Part shown: one piece after another, positions 6,609 to 12,653 of the stretch
Layout: each line of letters begins with the position of its first letter
Numbering within the stretch: the first letter of the stretch is position 1
NCBI GenBank assembly: GCA_937893125.1
Contig: CALBHW010000027.1
Location: forward strand, 1 to 13,884
Reading direction: 5' to 3'
Length of the DNA: 13,884 bases
Source: an uncultured Clostridia bacterium
Lineage (GTDB): Bacteria; Bacillota; Clostridia; Christensenellales; UBA1242
The notes under the pieces: generated by a model
The model's database searches: none
The model's input: the letters and a program-made list of their open reading frames with translations, nothing else
Told to the model about the DNA's origin: nothing
Program-made: the position numbers and the translations under genes

Positions 6609-6629
6609 AAAACCAATTTCATTGTAAAT

Positions 6630-6660
6630 AAAAGGAAAAGTCTTATTGACTTTTCCTTTT
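6630..6660. terminator. Bidirectional terminator between the glycosyltransferase and tRNA-Leu
   Basis: AAAAGGAAAAGTC (6630-6642) pairs perfectly with GACTTTTCCTTTT (6648-6660) around TTATT. On the plus strand it ends in T-rich sequence and closes the glycosyltransferase gene. On the minus strand it starts 7 nt after the tRNA CCA and ends in TTTTATTT, closing the tRNA transcript. Confidence 0.8.
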
Positions 6661-6666
6661 GCTACT

Positions 6667-6751
6667 TGGTGTAGATAACAGGACTCGAACCTGCACAGGT
6701 CGCCCCACTAGAACCTGAATCTAGCGCGTCTACCAATTTCGCCATATCTAC
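6667..6751 (-). tRNA. tRNA-Leu, anticodon CAG
   Basis: On the minus strand an 85-nt class II tRNA folds completely. The acceptor stem is GTAGATA/TATCTAC (7 bp), then discriminator A and encoded CCA (6667-6669). The D region is TGGCGAAATTGGTAGACGC, the anticodon stem CTAGA/TCTAG with loop TTCAGGT, and the long variable arm is typical of leucine tRNAs. The T arm is GCAGG-TTCGAGT-CCTGT. The anticodon CAG (complement of 6715-6717) reads CUG codons. It is a lone tRNA gene in the window and shares the bidirectional terminator with the glycosyltransferase gene. Confidence 0.96.
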
Positions 6752-6974
6752 TTATGTGGTTTTGTGTTGAAAGTTAATAAATCATTAAAAGTGGTCGTTT
6801 TAAACAAAAAATAAAAATTTTTGAATTGGTTATCTTCACAGTCGTAAATAATTTTACTTAGGACAACTTTACGATAAATCGTTACGACGCTTTTTGAATA
6901 ATTATCAAATTTGCTTAGAAATTAACTTTATAACACAATTTTTGATGATACAAAAGCGTTTCAAAACCACAAAT

Positions 6975-7003
6975 ATTGTATAATTTTTAAATATTTTTGT
7001 CAA
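6975..7003 (-). promoter_or_regulatory. Minus-strand promoter upstream of tRNA-Leu
   Basis: On the minus strand TTGACA (complement of 6998-7003), 17 bp, then TACAAT (complement of 6975-6980). Start is expected near 6968, giving a leader of about 217 nt before the tRNA. The 6752-6974 stretch is AT-rich and non-coding on both strands, with one small inverted repeat (ACGAT-AA-ATCGT near 6870-6881). I saw no convincing closer tRNA promoter. Confidence 0.5.
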
Positions 7004-7015
7004 ATCCTTTGTTTT

Positions 7016-7321
7016 TTACCTTTCAAAATCTTCTTTTGTGCATTCAGATAATTTTTTGACTGCAAGATTGAGCTCGTGACACCTGATTTGACATTCTTGT
7101 TCGTTGGTGTAAATTTTTCGTAATTTTGTGCTATCACAAAAATCAATTCCGTCTTTTTTCTTTTCGGGGAATTTGACGATATAATAATCATCTTTTGGTT
7201 TGTTGTTGTCATATACAATAACTCTTTTTTCAATCGTTGCAGGAGACACAATGTATGTTACATTTGGCAAATTTGACCAATCACAACTGATACATCTTCT
7301 TGGTGCAAAATATTTTTGCAT
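7016..7321 (-). CDS. Small Cys-containing protein of unknown function (101 aa)
   Basis: I do not recognise a family. A strong ribosome binding site (AAAGGGGG, 5-6 nt before the ATG) precedes the start at 7321, and no better frame competes, so I take it as real. The protein is soluble-looking, mixed alpha/beta and without a signal peptide. It has a CxxC near the N-terminus (C10, C13), then C62, C77, C81 (CxxxC) and C94, and a beta-rich middle (RVIVYDNN, DDYYIVKFPEKKK). The cysteines could bind a metal, but their spacing matches no zinc-finger family I can name. It is divergent from mscL across a 139-bp gap; a weak minus-strand promoter TTAACC-N18-TACTAT (complement of 7343-7372) could serve it. 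It ends 13 bp before the -35 of the minus-strand promoter at 6975-7003. Confidence 0.6.
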   Translation of the reverse strand: MQKYFAPRRCISCDWSNLPNVTYIVSPATIEKRVIVYDNNKPKDDYYIVKFPEKKKDGIDFCDSTKLRKIYTNEQECQIRCHELNLAVKKLSECTKEDFER

Positions 7322-7391
7322 TCTAACCCCCTTTTACTCTCCATAGTATGAAGATTGTTTTATGTTGGTTAACTTTTTTTAAAAAATTAAG

Positions 7392-7420
7392 TTGAAAATG
7401 TTTTTGCTTTGTGATAGTAT
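7392..7420 (+). promoter_or_regulatory. Promoter of mscL (extended -10)
   Basis: TTGAAA (7392-7397), 17 bp, TAGTAT (7415-7420), with TG at 7412-7413 forming an extended -10. The start near 7427 gives a leader of about 34 nt carrying the AAGGGA ribosome binding site before ATG 7461. Confidence 0.6.
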
Positions 7421-7460
7421 ATAAAAGTAAATAACTTTTTTAAAAGGGAAGCAAAAGAAA

Positions 7461-8138
7461 ATGAAGATTTTTAAGAAAAGTGGAGAAAAAGTAAAAGGCT
7501 TTTTCGGGGAATTCAAGGAATTTATTTCTCGTGGCAACATTGTTGACTTGTCTGTTGCTGTTATCGTGGGTGGCGCGTTTTCCGCTATCGTGACGGCGCT
7601 TACTAACAAAATTATTATGCCACTTATAAACTGGATTTTGTCAATTTGTGGGGGAAAGGAAGGTTTGGAAAGTGCATATACAATTTTGAGCCCAGTTTAT
7701 GATTCGACGGGAAAACTTGATTTGACAAAGTCGATTTATATTGATTGGGGTGCATTTATATCGGCGATTTTTAATTTCCTAATCATTGCATTTGTTATTT
7801 TTTCGCTTATTAAAGTTTTGAACGCTTCAAAAAAGCAATTTGTGAAACTTGAAAATGATGTCAAAAAACAAACTAGTGCGGAACTAATTAAAGAAAAGAA
7901 AGAAATTAAAAAACAAGCGAAAGAACAAAATGTTCCTTTCAAAAAACTTTGGAAAGAACATTTAGAGAAAAAACAAGCAGAACTTGACGCAAAAATTGCG
8001 GAAGAAAAGCGTTTGAAGGAAGAAGAAGAGAAGAAAAAGGCGGAAGCCAAGACTAGTGAACAACTTTTGCAAGAAATTGTTACTTTGCTTAAAGAAAAAG
8101 AGACTGTCGTTCAAAACGCTGAAATAGAAAACAAATAA
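7461..8138 (+). CDS. mscL: Large-conductance mechanosensitive channel MscL, C-terminally extended
   Basis: MscL forms a pentameric pore that opens under membrane tension to release solutes on hypo-osmotic shock. The N-terminal helix and first membrane segment match the family closely: EFKEFISRGNIVDLSVAVIV with GGAFSAIVTAL (residues 17-47, TM1 about 28-58). An extracytoplasmic loop (about 60-95) and TM2 (WGAFISAIFNFLIIAFVIFS, 97-116) follow. The family's C-terminal bundle helix is recognisable as SEQLLQEIVTLLKEKE (199-214). Between TM2 and that helix lie about 75 highly charged, probably alpha-helical residues (123-197) rich in Lys, Glu, Ala and Gln; the 136-residue E. coli protein has only a short linker there. 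Total length is 225 aa. The start has AAGGGA about 10-14 nt upstream. Own promoter and terminator make it a single-gene unit. The channel call is secure; the role of the extra cytoplasmic segment is unknown. Confidence 0.95.
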   Translation: MKIFKKSGEKVKGFFGEFKEFISRGNIVDLSVAVIVGGAFSAIVTALTNKIIMPLINWILSICGGKEGLESAYTILSPVYDSTGKLDLTKSIYIDWGAFISAIFNFLIIAFVIFSLIKVLNASKKQFVKLENDVKKQTSAELIKEKKEIKKQAKEQNVPFKKLWKEHLEKKQAELDAKIAEEKRLKEEEEKKKAEAKTSEQLLQEIVTLLKEKETVVQNAEIENK

Positions 8139-8145
8139 TTTCTAC

Positions 8146-8177
8146 GCACAACAAAAAACTTTTGTTGTGCATTTTTT
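8146..8177 (+). terminator. Intrinsic terminator of mscL
   Basis: GCACAACAAAA (8146-8156) pairs perfectly with TTTTGTTGTGC (8160-8170) around a 3-nt loop, followed by ATTTTTT. It lies 7 bp after the mscL stop. Confidence 0.9.
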
Positions 8178-8326
8178 GCGTACAAAGTGATAGATTTTAA
8201 AAAATTCAAAATTTGCATGCGTATTTATAAAGTTGTCTTATAGTTTTTTAATTAAAAAGGTCCGGTCTTATTTATAAGCAAAAAATTTTGTTTAATTTAG
8301 ACAACTCTAAAAAAGGTAGGGGAAAA

Positions 8327-8938
8327 ATGATTTTGTATCTTTCAATAATTATTGGAGCGGGGATAATTATCGCCATATTTAACGCTCTTTTTGCTGGTTT
8401 TGACATTTCAACTCTCGCTGTTTTTGGAATTGTCGCCTTAGCAATTATTGTTTCAATCGCTCTTGACGGACTTGCGGGAATTATTGTGCGACTTATTCCA
8501 AGCAAAAAGTTTAATCCTTTTTGTAAATATTTTGGTGAGCGAAAAAATGAGCGCAAGATTTACGAAAGATTAAAAATTCGCAAATGGAAAGATATTATCC
8601 CAGAGATGGGCAAGACTTTAAAATTTTTTGATAAAACAAAAATTGGAGACAAACCAACTGCGCAACATATATATATGTTTTTAGTCGAAACTTGTTATGC
8701 CGAAGTTATGCACGAGTTTGGACTTATTTTTGGAATGTTTTTGCTTGTTATTTTGCCTTTTAAATATTTGCTTACAATTTCACTTCCAATTTTAATTGTT
8801 AATGAATTTTTGCAACTTTTGCCTATATTTGTTCAAAGATACAACAGACCAAAACTTGCAATTGCTTATAAAAGACTTAAAAGACAAGAAGAAGCGAAAC
8901 AAAATATTGATGAAAAAGGTGAGAATTATAAAGAATAA
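8327..8938 (+). CDS. CrtO-family membrane protein (glycosyl-diaponeurosporenoate acyltransferase-like)
   Basis: The family includes the staphyloxanthin-pathway acyltransferase CrtO, but most members, in organisms without carotenoid genes, have unknown substrates. The 203 residues show hydrophobic segments at about 3-22 and 27-57, a basic/aromatic cytoplasmic stretch containing NPFCKYFGERKNERKIYERL and IRKWKDIIPEMGK (63-96), the segment ETCYAEVMHE (121-130), two more membrane segments (about 131-149 and 150-171) and the family-type ending LPIFVQRYNRPKL (165-177). I recall IRKWKD...P and VQRYNRP from members of this family. ATG 8327 is chosen because AAAAAAGGTAGGGG lies just before it; an in-frame TTG at 8288 has no ribosome binding site. 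No carotenoid genes are nearby, so pigment synthesis should not be assumed. The family call is fairly good, the reaction is unknown. Confidence 0.7.
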   Translation: MILYLSIIIGAGIIIAIFNALFAGFDISTLAVFGIVALAIIVSIALDGLAGIIVRLIPSKKFNPFCKYFGERKNERKIYERLKIRKWKDIIPEMGKTLKFFDKTKIGDKPTAQHIYMFLVETCYAEVMHEFGLIFGMFLLVILPFKYLLTISLPILIVNEFLQLLPIFVQRYNRPKLAIAYKRLKRQEEAKQNIDEKGENYKE

Positions 8939-9005
8939 ATTGCTGAATTCCATCAATTTTAGATTATTTTTAACTGACCTTTAAACAAAAGTGATAATTA
9001 GTAAA

Positions 9006-9033
9006 AAAGATAATTTTGGTGTTAATTATTTTT
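9006..9033 (+). terminator. Weak terminator-like hairpin after the CrtO-like gene
   Basis: An AT-only stem with one G-U pair (9006-9015 with 9024-9033, 10 bp) around TTGGTGTT, followed by ATTTTG. Its stability is low. The 144-bp gap around it holds no convincing promoter for the next gene, so the two genes may be co-transcribed. Confidence 0.3.
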
Positions 9034-9082
9034 ATTTTGTTTTACAAAGAGTAAAGATATTAAGTCAATTTAAAAGGGAAAT

Positions 9083-9973
9083 ATGATGTTTGATTGTATA
9101 AATTGTGCCCGAAAATGTAAAAATGGGGCTTTTTGTGGAAAAGTCGATAATAAAGTGCGCGTGGCGAAAGTTATGCGCCACTTTTTTGAAGAACCTATTA
9201 TTTGCCCAAAAAACATTGGAAGTGGGGCGGTTTTTTTCTCTTTTTGCAACCTAAAATGCGTTTATTGTCAAAATTATCAAATTTCACACGAGGGAAGGGG
9301 AAAAGATTTAACTATAAATGAACTTGCAAAAATCTTTAAAGAAATCGACAACTCTAATGTTGCAAATTTAAACCTTGTATCGCCTACTCATTATGCAAAG
9401 GAAATTGTACGAGCGCTCGAAATTTCTAACGTGAAAATACCTGTTGTTTGGAACTCTGGTGGATATGATAGCGAAGAGACAATTGAAAGTTTAAAGTGGC
9501 TTGTTGATATTTTTCTTTTTGATGTAAAATATTTTAGTGATGACCTTGCCATAAAATATTCATCCGCTAAGGGATATTTTGAAACTTGTTTAAGAGCTAT
9601 TAAAAAGGCTAGGGAAATAGTCGGCGACGATGAATATGACAAAAATGGGATTATGAAAAAGGGAATAATTTTGCGTCATTTAGTATTGCCAAATGCAAGT
9701 GACGATAGTATAAAAATTTTTGAAAAGATTAAACTTGAACTAGGGACTGATGTTGTAATTTCTCTTATGAGTCAATATTATCCTTGCTATAAAGCAAAAA
9801 ATATTCCCGAAATAAACACTAAATTAAAACCACTTGAATATAAAAAGGTATTATTAAAAGTTAAAAAGTTAGGGTTTAAAAATGGATTTATTCAAGATGC
9901 GACAAGCGCGTGTAGTGATTATACGCCCGATTTTGAAAATAATTTTTTTGAATTAAAGCAAAAGTCAAAGTAA
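9083..9973 (+). CDS. PflA/PflX-like radical SAM protein
   Basis: Radical SAM enzymes use a [4Fe-4S] cluster and S-adenosylmethionine to make a 5'-deoxyadenosyl radical. The cluster motif CNLKCVYCQ (C55, C59, C62, CxxxCxxC) is intact. The N-terminus has a cysteine-rich segment (C5, C8, C12, C18: CINCARKCKNGAFCG) and C41 before the core, the pattern of the PflX/COG1313 group annotated as putative pyruvate formate-lyase activating enzyme-like proteins. Further landmarks are the family-typical NLVSPTHY, VWNSGGY, DVKYFS and RHLVLPN. The 296 residues are a full core. AAAGGGAA precedes the adjacent ATGs 9083 and 9086; I use the first. No glycyl-radical enzyme (pfl) gene is in the window, so the substrate is unknown and true PFL activation should not be assumed. 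The family call is secure, the function is not. Confidence 0.88.
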   Translation: MMFDCINCARKCKNGAFCGKVDNKVRVAKVMRHFFEEPIICPKNIGSGAVFFSFCNLKCVYCQNYQISHEGRGKDLTINELAKIFKEIDNSNVANLNLVSPTHYAKEIVRALEISNVKIPVVWNSGGYDSEETIESLKWLVDIFLFDVKYFSDDLAIKYSSAKGYFETCLRAIKKAREIVGDDEYDKNGIMKKGIILRHLVLPNASDDSIKIFEKIKLELGTDVVISLMSQYYPCYKAKNIPEINTKLKPLEYKKVLLKVKKLGFKNGFIQDATSACSDYTPDFENNFFELKQKSK

Positions 9974-10026
9974 GTCAAATGTTAAAAATATTTCAAATAA
10001 CACGCAAAAAACAACAAAAAGTCCAC

Positions 10027-10053
10027 TAAAAATGCGTATTTTACGATTTTTTT
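10027..10053 (+). terminator. Possible weak terminator after the radical SAM gene
   Basis: CGTA (10035-10038) pairs with TACG (10042-10045) around TTT. After a 2x2 internal loop, A-rich and T-rich arms can add about five pairs, and the 3' side carries a run of eight T. The stem is short, so this is tentative. Confidence 0.35.
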
Positions 10054-10084
10054 TGTGTATAAAGTGACGAATTTATTTTTGATA

Positions 10085-10113
10085 TTGACAACTTACAACC
10101 TATGTGGTAAAAT
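10085..10113 (+). promoter_or_regulatory. Strong promoter of the coiled-coil protein gene
   Basis: Perfect -35 TTGACA (10085-10090), 17-bp spacer, TAAAAT (10108-10113) with TG at 10105-10106 (extended -10). The start near 10120 gives a leader of about 25 nt that contains AAAGGGAG before ATG 10145. It is the closest match to consensus in the window. Confidence 0.75.
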
Positions 10114-10144
10114 TCTAACAGAAAAAAAATAAAGGGAGCAAATT

Positions 10145-11272
10145 ATGTTTTGGAATACATTTTTAAGTATATTGGGTGTCATTGGGATTATAGCAGTATC
10201 TGCATTTGTTATAGTATTTCTATCTGATTTGTTTATATCTATTGTCGATGGCACAAACGGTATTTTCTTTAAGAGAAACAAAAACAAAGTTGCAAAAAAT
10301 GACGAGGACCAAATTGTTGCTCGTCCAAAAATGCTTGACGAACCTGTAAAGCAAATTGAAGAAGAAAAGGAAGGAGTCAAGGAAGAAGTTAAAGAAGAGC
10401 CAAAAGAAGAAGTTGTCGAAGAACAACAAGTAGATATGGAAAAGGCTGACGAAGAAGAAGCGCTTGCTAAAAAAGCAATGGGGGAAGAACCTGCCCAAGA
10501 AGAAAAAGTTGAAGAACCAAAAGACGATGACGACATTGAAAAATTTATTGACCAAATAAATGAAGAGACAAAAGAAACTCTTGCAAGTACACCTGCGGTT
10601 TTACCACTTGTAAACGAAGAAAAAACAGTCGTTGTTGACGAAATAGAGCCAAAAGAAGAGCAAAATCAAGAAGTTGTTGCTGAAAATGAAGATTTGAAGC
10701 GCGAAATTGAAGAACTTAAAAAACAAATCGAAAGCGACAAAGAAACAATTAAGGCTCTTGAAGAAAAACAAAATGATGTTCAAACTGTTAAAATGCCAAC
10801 CGAAAGCAAGGAAGAACTTGAAGCTAGACTTGAAGTCTTAAAGCAAAGACTTAAAGAAAACGAAAAAGAACTTTCAGCAAATAGAAAAGAATTCGTCCCA
10901 CTAAGACGTGTCAATATGACTCTTGACAGTGACAAGAAAAAGCTTAGAAGAAAAGAAGCAATTGTTGCAAAACAAAAAGTTGTTTTGTATGGTGTAAACA
11001 ACTATGTAGACATCGACGAAGAAAAAGCAAAAAAACTTAGTGAAGAACTCGACCTACTTGAAGGACTTAGACTTTCTGTTCAACATTGTGAAGAAGTTAT
11101 GCAAAAGAATAAGGATAGATATCCAATTCTTGAAAGTGCAAATAGATTTCTTGTACGTAGCCAAAGCCAATTGAAAGAAGATATTGCTGACATTGAAAAC
11201 AAACTTGCAATTTTAAACAGCAACGAATCAAACGACGATAATGGCGAAAATGACGGCAACGATGAAGAATAA
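10145..11272 (+). CDS. Membrane-anchored acidic coiled-coil protein, unknown function
   Basis: I do not recognise a family. The 375 residues begin with a hydrophobic segment (FLSILGVIGIIAVSAFVIVF, 6-25, possibly to 34), followed at once by a basic stretch (FFKRNKNK), which places the bulk in the cytoplasm by the positive-inside rule. Residues about 52-150 are an acidic Glu/Lys/Val-rich low-complexity linker. Residues about 178-245 have heptad-like Leu/Ile spacing (DLKREIEELKKQIESDKE, LEARLEVLKQRLKENEKEL) suggesting a coiled coil. A less biased helical region (about 247-355, with FVPLRRVNMTL and LESANRFLVRSQSQLKEDI) may be the conserved core. The tail is Asn/Asp/Glu-rich and very acidic. The ribosome binding site AAAGGGAG and a strong promoter indicate good expression, and it is a single-gene unit. 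A scaffold or envelope-organising role is a guess from architecture only. Confidence 0.85.
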   Translation: MFWNTFLSILGVIGIIAVSAFVIVFLSDLFISIVDGTNGIFFKRNKNKVAKNDEDQIVARPKMLDEPVKQIEEEKEGVKEEVKEEPKEEVVEEQQVDMEKADEEEALAKKAMGEEPAQEEKVEEPKDDDDIEKFIDQINEETKETLASTPAVLPLVNEEKTVVVDEIEPKEEQNQEVVAENEDLKREIEELKKQIESDKETIKALEEKQNDVQTVKMPTESKEELEARLEVLKQRLKENEKELSANRKEFVPLRRVNMTLDSDKKKLRRKEAIVAKQKVVLYGVNNYVDIDEEKAKKLSEELDLLEGLRLSVQHCEEVMQKNKDRYPILESANRFLVRSQSQLKEDIADIENKLAILNSNESNDDNGENDGNDEE

Positions 11273-11341
11273 TTAAATATTTCACTTAAATTTTCAAAAA
11301 ATATGCGAATTTTAGTAGAATAACTAATAATTTTAATAGAT

Positions 11342-11384
11342 AAAAGACCTGAACGAAAGAATTGTTTGGGTCTTTTTTCTTTTT
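11342..11384 (+). terminator. Intrinsic terminator of the coiled-coil protein gene
   Basis: AAAAGACCTGAAC (11342-11354) pairs with GTTTGGGTCTTTT (11364-11376) over 13 bp with two G-U pairs, around a 9-nt loop. A T-rich tract follows. Confidence 0.8.
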
Positions 11385-11411
11385 TTGTGTAAAAAAAAAC
11401 TATTAAATAAG

Positions 11412-11433
11412 CACAAATTATTTGTGTTTTTTT
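11412..11433 (+). terminator. Second terminator-like hairpin, overlapping the next promoter
   Basis: CACAAA (11412-11417) pairs with TTTGTG (11421-11426) around TTA, followed by seven T. Weak outer pairs extend it. Its right arm overlaps the -35 of the next promoter, so it may back up the preceding terminator or simply be part of that promoter. Confidence 0.4.
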
Positions 11434-11449
11434 GCTTAAACTTTATAAT
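11421..11449 (+). promoter_or_regulatory. Promoter of the patatin-like gene
   Basis: Consensus TATAAT (11444-11449) with TTTGTG 17 bp upstream (11421-11426), or TTGTGT at 16 bp. The start near 11456 gives a leader of about 117 nt in which I see no defined riboswitch fold. Confidence 0.55.
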
Positions 11450-11572
11450 AGATGTATATAGGTTGAAAAAGTAAATTTTTGCAACAATTTGAACATATTA
11501 GGGTTCAATTGACTCTTAGTTTTAAAAAATGGGAATTGGGGCGAAAGTGTTTTTTGCTAGAAAGGAGAAAAA

Positions 11573-12442
11573 TTGGGGTTTTTTGTTGAAAAAAGCAATT
11601 TGCCAAATAAAAATAAGGCGGTTAAAGTTGGTCTCGCTCTTGGCGGTGGCGCGACTCGCGGAATTGCGCATATTGGAGCGTTAAAGGCTTTTGACGAAAA
11701 TGGAATCAAGTTTGATATGATTGCGGGCACAAGTGCGGGGTCTTTGGTCGGCTGTATGTATGCTGGAGGAAAAACACCCGACGAAATTATTGAAATCGCA
11801 AAAGGAATAAAAGTTAAAGACATAAGAAAATCAAAATTTTTTATGCCTTCCAAAACGGACGGAATTCAAGACCTTGTGAAAGAAAATCTCGGTGATATTG
11901 ACATTCAAGACCTTAAAATGCCTTTTTGTGCGGTCGCGGTTGATTTAATTACTTCGCAAGAAATTGTTTTTTCAAAAGGTAACCTAGCAAAAATTATCGC
12001 GGGAAGTTGTGCTGTACCTGGAGTTTTTATTCCAGTCGAGTATGAAGAAATGCACCTTAGCGACGGTGGACTTCAAAACAACATTCCAAGTGATGTTCCT
12101 AGATATTTTGGGTGCGACTATGTTATTGCCGTCGATGTTAATTCAACTCGCGGGGGCGGGACATTTTCACTAAAAGTTTTGGATGTTCTTAGCGCAACAA
12201 TTGGGATTATGAGCAAAAGCAATTCAATTAAGGGTTACATTAACGCGGACTATGTTGTAAAACCAAGTATGAAAAAATTTAAGTCAACCAAGGTCGACGA
12301 AGCGGACGAAATGTTTATGGAAGGTTATGTCGCGACAATAGAAGCGATACCTAAAATTCTTGACATTATTTCAAGAAAACCAAACAAACTTCTTCGCAGA
12401 AGATATGCAATTGTGACTGAAAATAAACCTTTAATTATTTAG
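11573..12442 (+). CDS. Patatin-like phospholipase (RssA/NTE family)
   Basis: A predicted Ser-Asp dyad lipid acyl hydrolase, probably acting on membrane or free lipids from the cytoplasmic side. All family blocks are present: the glycine-rich oxyanion loop LALGGGATRG (21-30), nucleophile elbow GTSAGS with Ser54, and catalytic Asp164 in LSDGGLQNNIPSDV. The 289-residue length fits single-domain bacterial patatins of the RssA group, and there is no signal peptide or membrane segment. The start is a TTG at 11573, chosen because AAAGGAG lies 5 bases upstream, a textbook spacing. The gene has its own promoter. No clear terminator follows; the next gene begins 211 bp downstream with a separate promoter. 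The family call is secure, the physiological substrate is unknown. Confidence 0.92.
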   Translation: MGFFVEKSNLPNKNKAVKVGLALGGGATRGIAHIGALKAFDENGIKFDMIAGTSAGSLVGCMYAGGKTPDEIIEIAKGIKVKDIRKSKFFMPSKTDGIQDLVKENLGDIDIQDLKMPFCAVAVDLITSQEIVFSKGNLAKIIAGSCAVPGVFIPVEYEEMHLSDGGLQNNIPSDVPRYFGCDYVIAVDVNSTRGGGTFSLKVLDVLSATIGIMSKSNSIKGYINADYVVKPSMKKFKSTKVDEADEMFMEGYVATIEAIPKILDIISRKPNKLLRRRYAIVTENKPLII

Positions 12443-12499
12443 TAGCGTTTTGTTGTTTACAAATTAGGTTGTTTATGAAAATTTATGCTATTTGTACGA

Positions 12500-12528
12500 T
12501 TGACATATTAAATAGCAGATTGTGTTAT
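12500..12528 (+). promoter_or_regulatory. Promoter of the MBL-fold gene
   Basis: TTGACA (12500-12505), 17 bp, TGTTAT (12523-12528). The start near 12535 gives a leader of about 119 nt. A second TTGACAT at 12549 lacks a -10 at the right distance. Confidence 0.5.
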
Positions 12529-12608
12529 GCGAAAAAAAACTTTTGAAATTGACATCTTGGAAAGCGACGAACGCTATTTAAAATTTTATTTAATGACTAT
12601 TTTTAGGT

Positions 12609-12627
12609 CAAAAAGTGACACTTTTTG
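12609..12627. repeat. Perfect 9-bp inverted repeat upstream of the MBL-fold gene
   Basis: CAAAAAGTG-A-CACTTTTTG is a perfect palindrome with a one-base centre, ending 26 bp before ATG 12654. The tiny centre suits a dimeric DNA-binding protein better than an RNA hairpin, although a shortened hairpin could form in the leader. It is a candidate operator, without a known regulator. Confidence 0.5.
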
Positions 12628-12653
12628 TGCCAAAATGAGAAAAGGAGACTAAA

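Noticed and set aside
8143..8182. TACGCA/TGCGTA outer inverted repeat around the mscL terminator
   Set aside because: It competes with the perfect 11-bp terminator stem and does not extend it; probably coincidence.
8245..8275. AT palindromes TTTTTAATTAAAAA and CTTATTTATAAG upstream of the CrtO-like gene
   Set aside because: Short, AT-only and at positions that fit neither a promoter nor an operator. No -35/-10 pair with proper spacing was found there.
10093..10536. Minus-strand Ser/Phe-rich frame opposite the coiled-coil gene
   Set aside because: It is the antisense of Glu/Lys-rich codons (GAA, AAA read as TTC, TTT); it covers the promoter of the plus-strand gene and has no signals of its own. 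The same applies to 7736-8050 opposite mscL.
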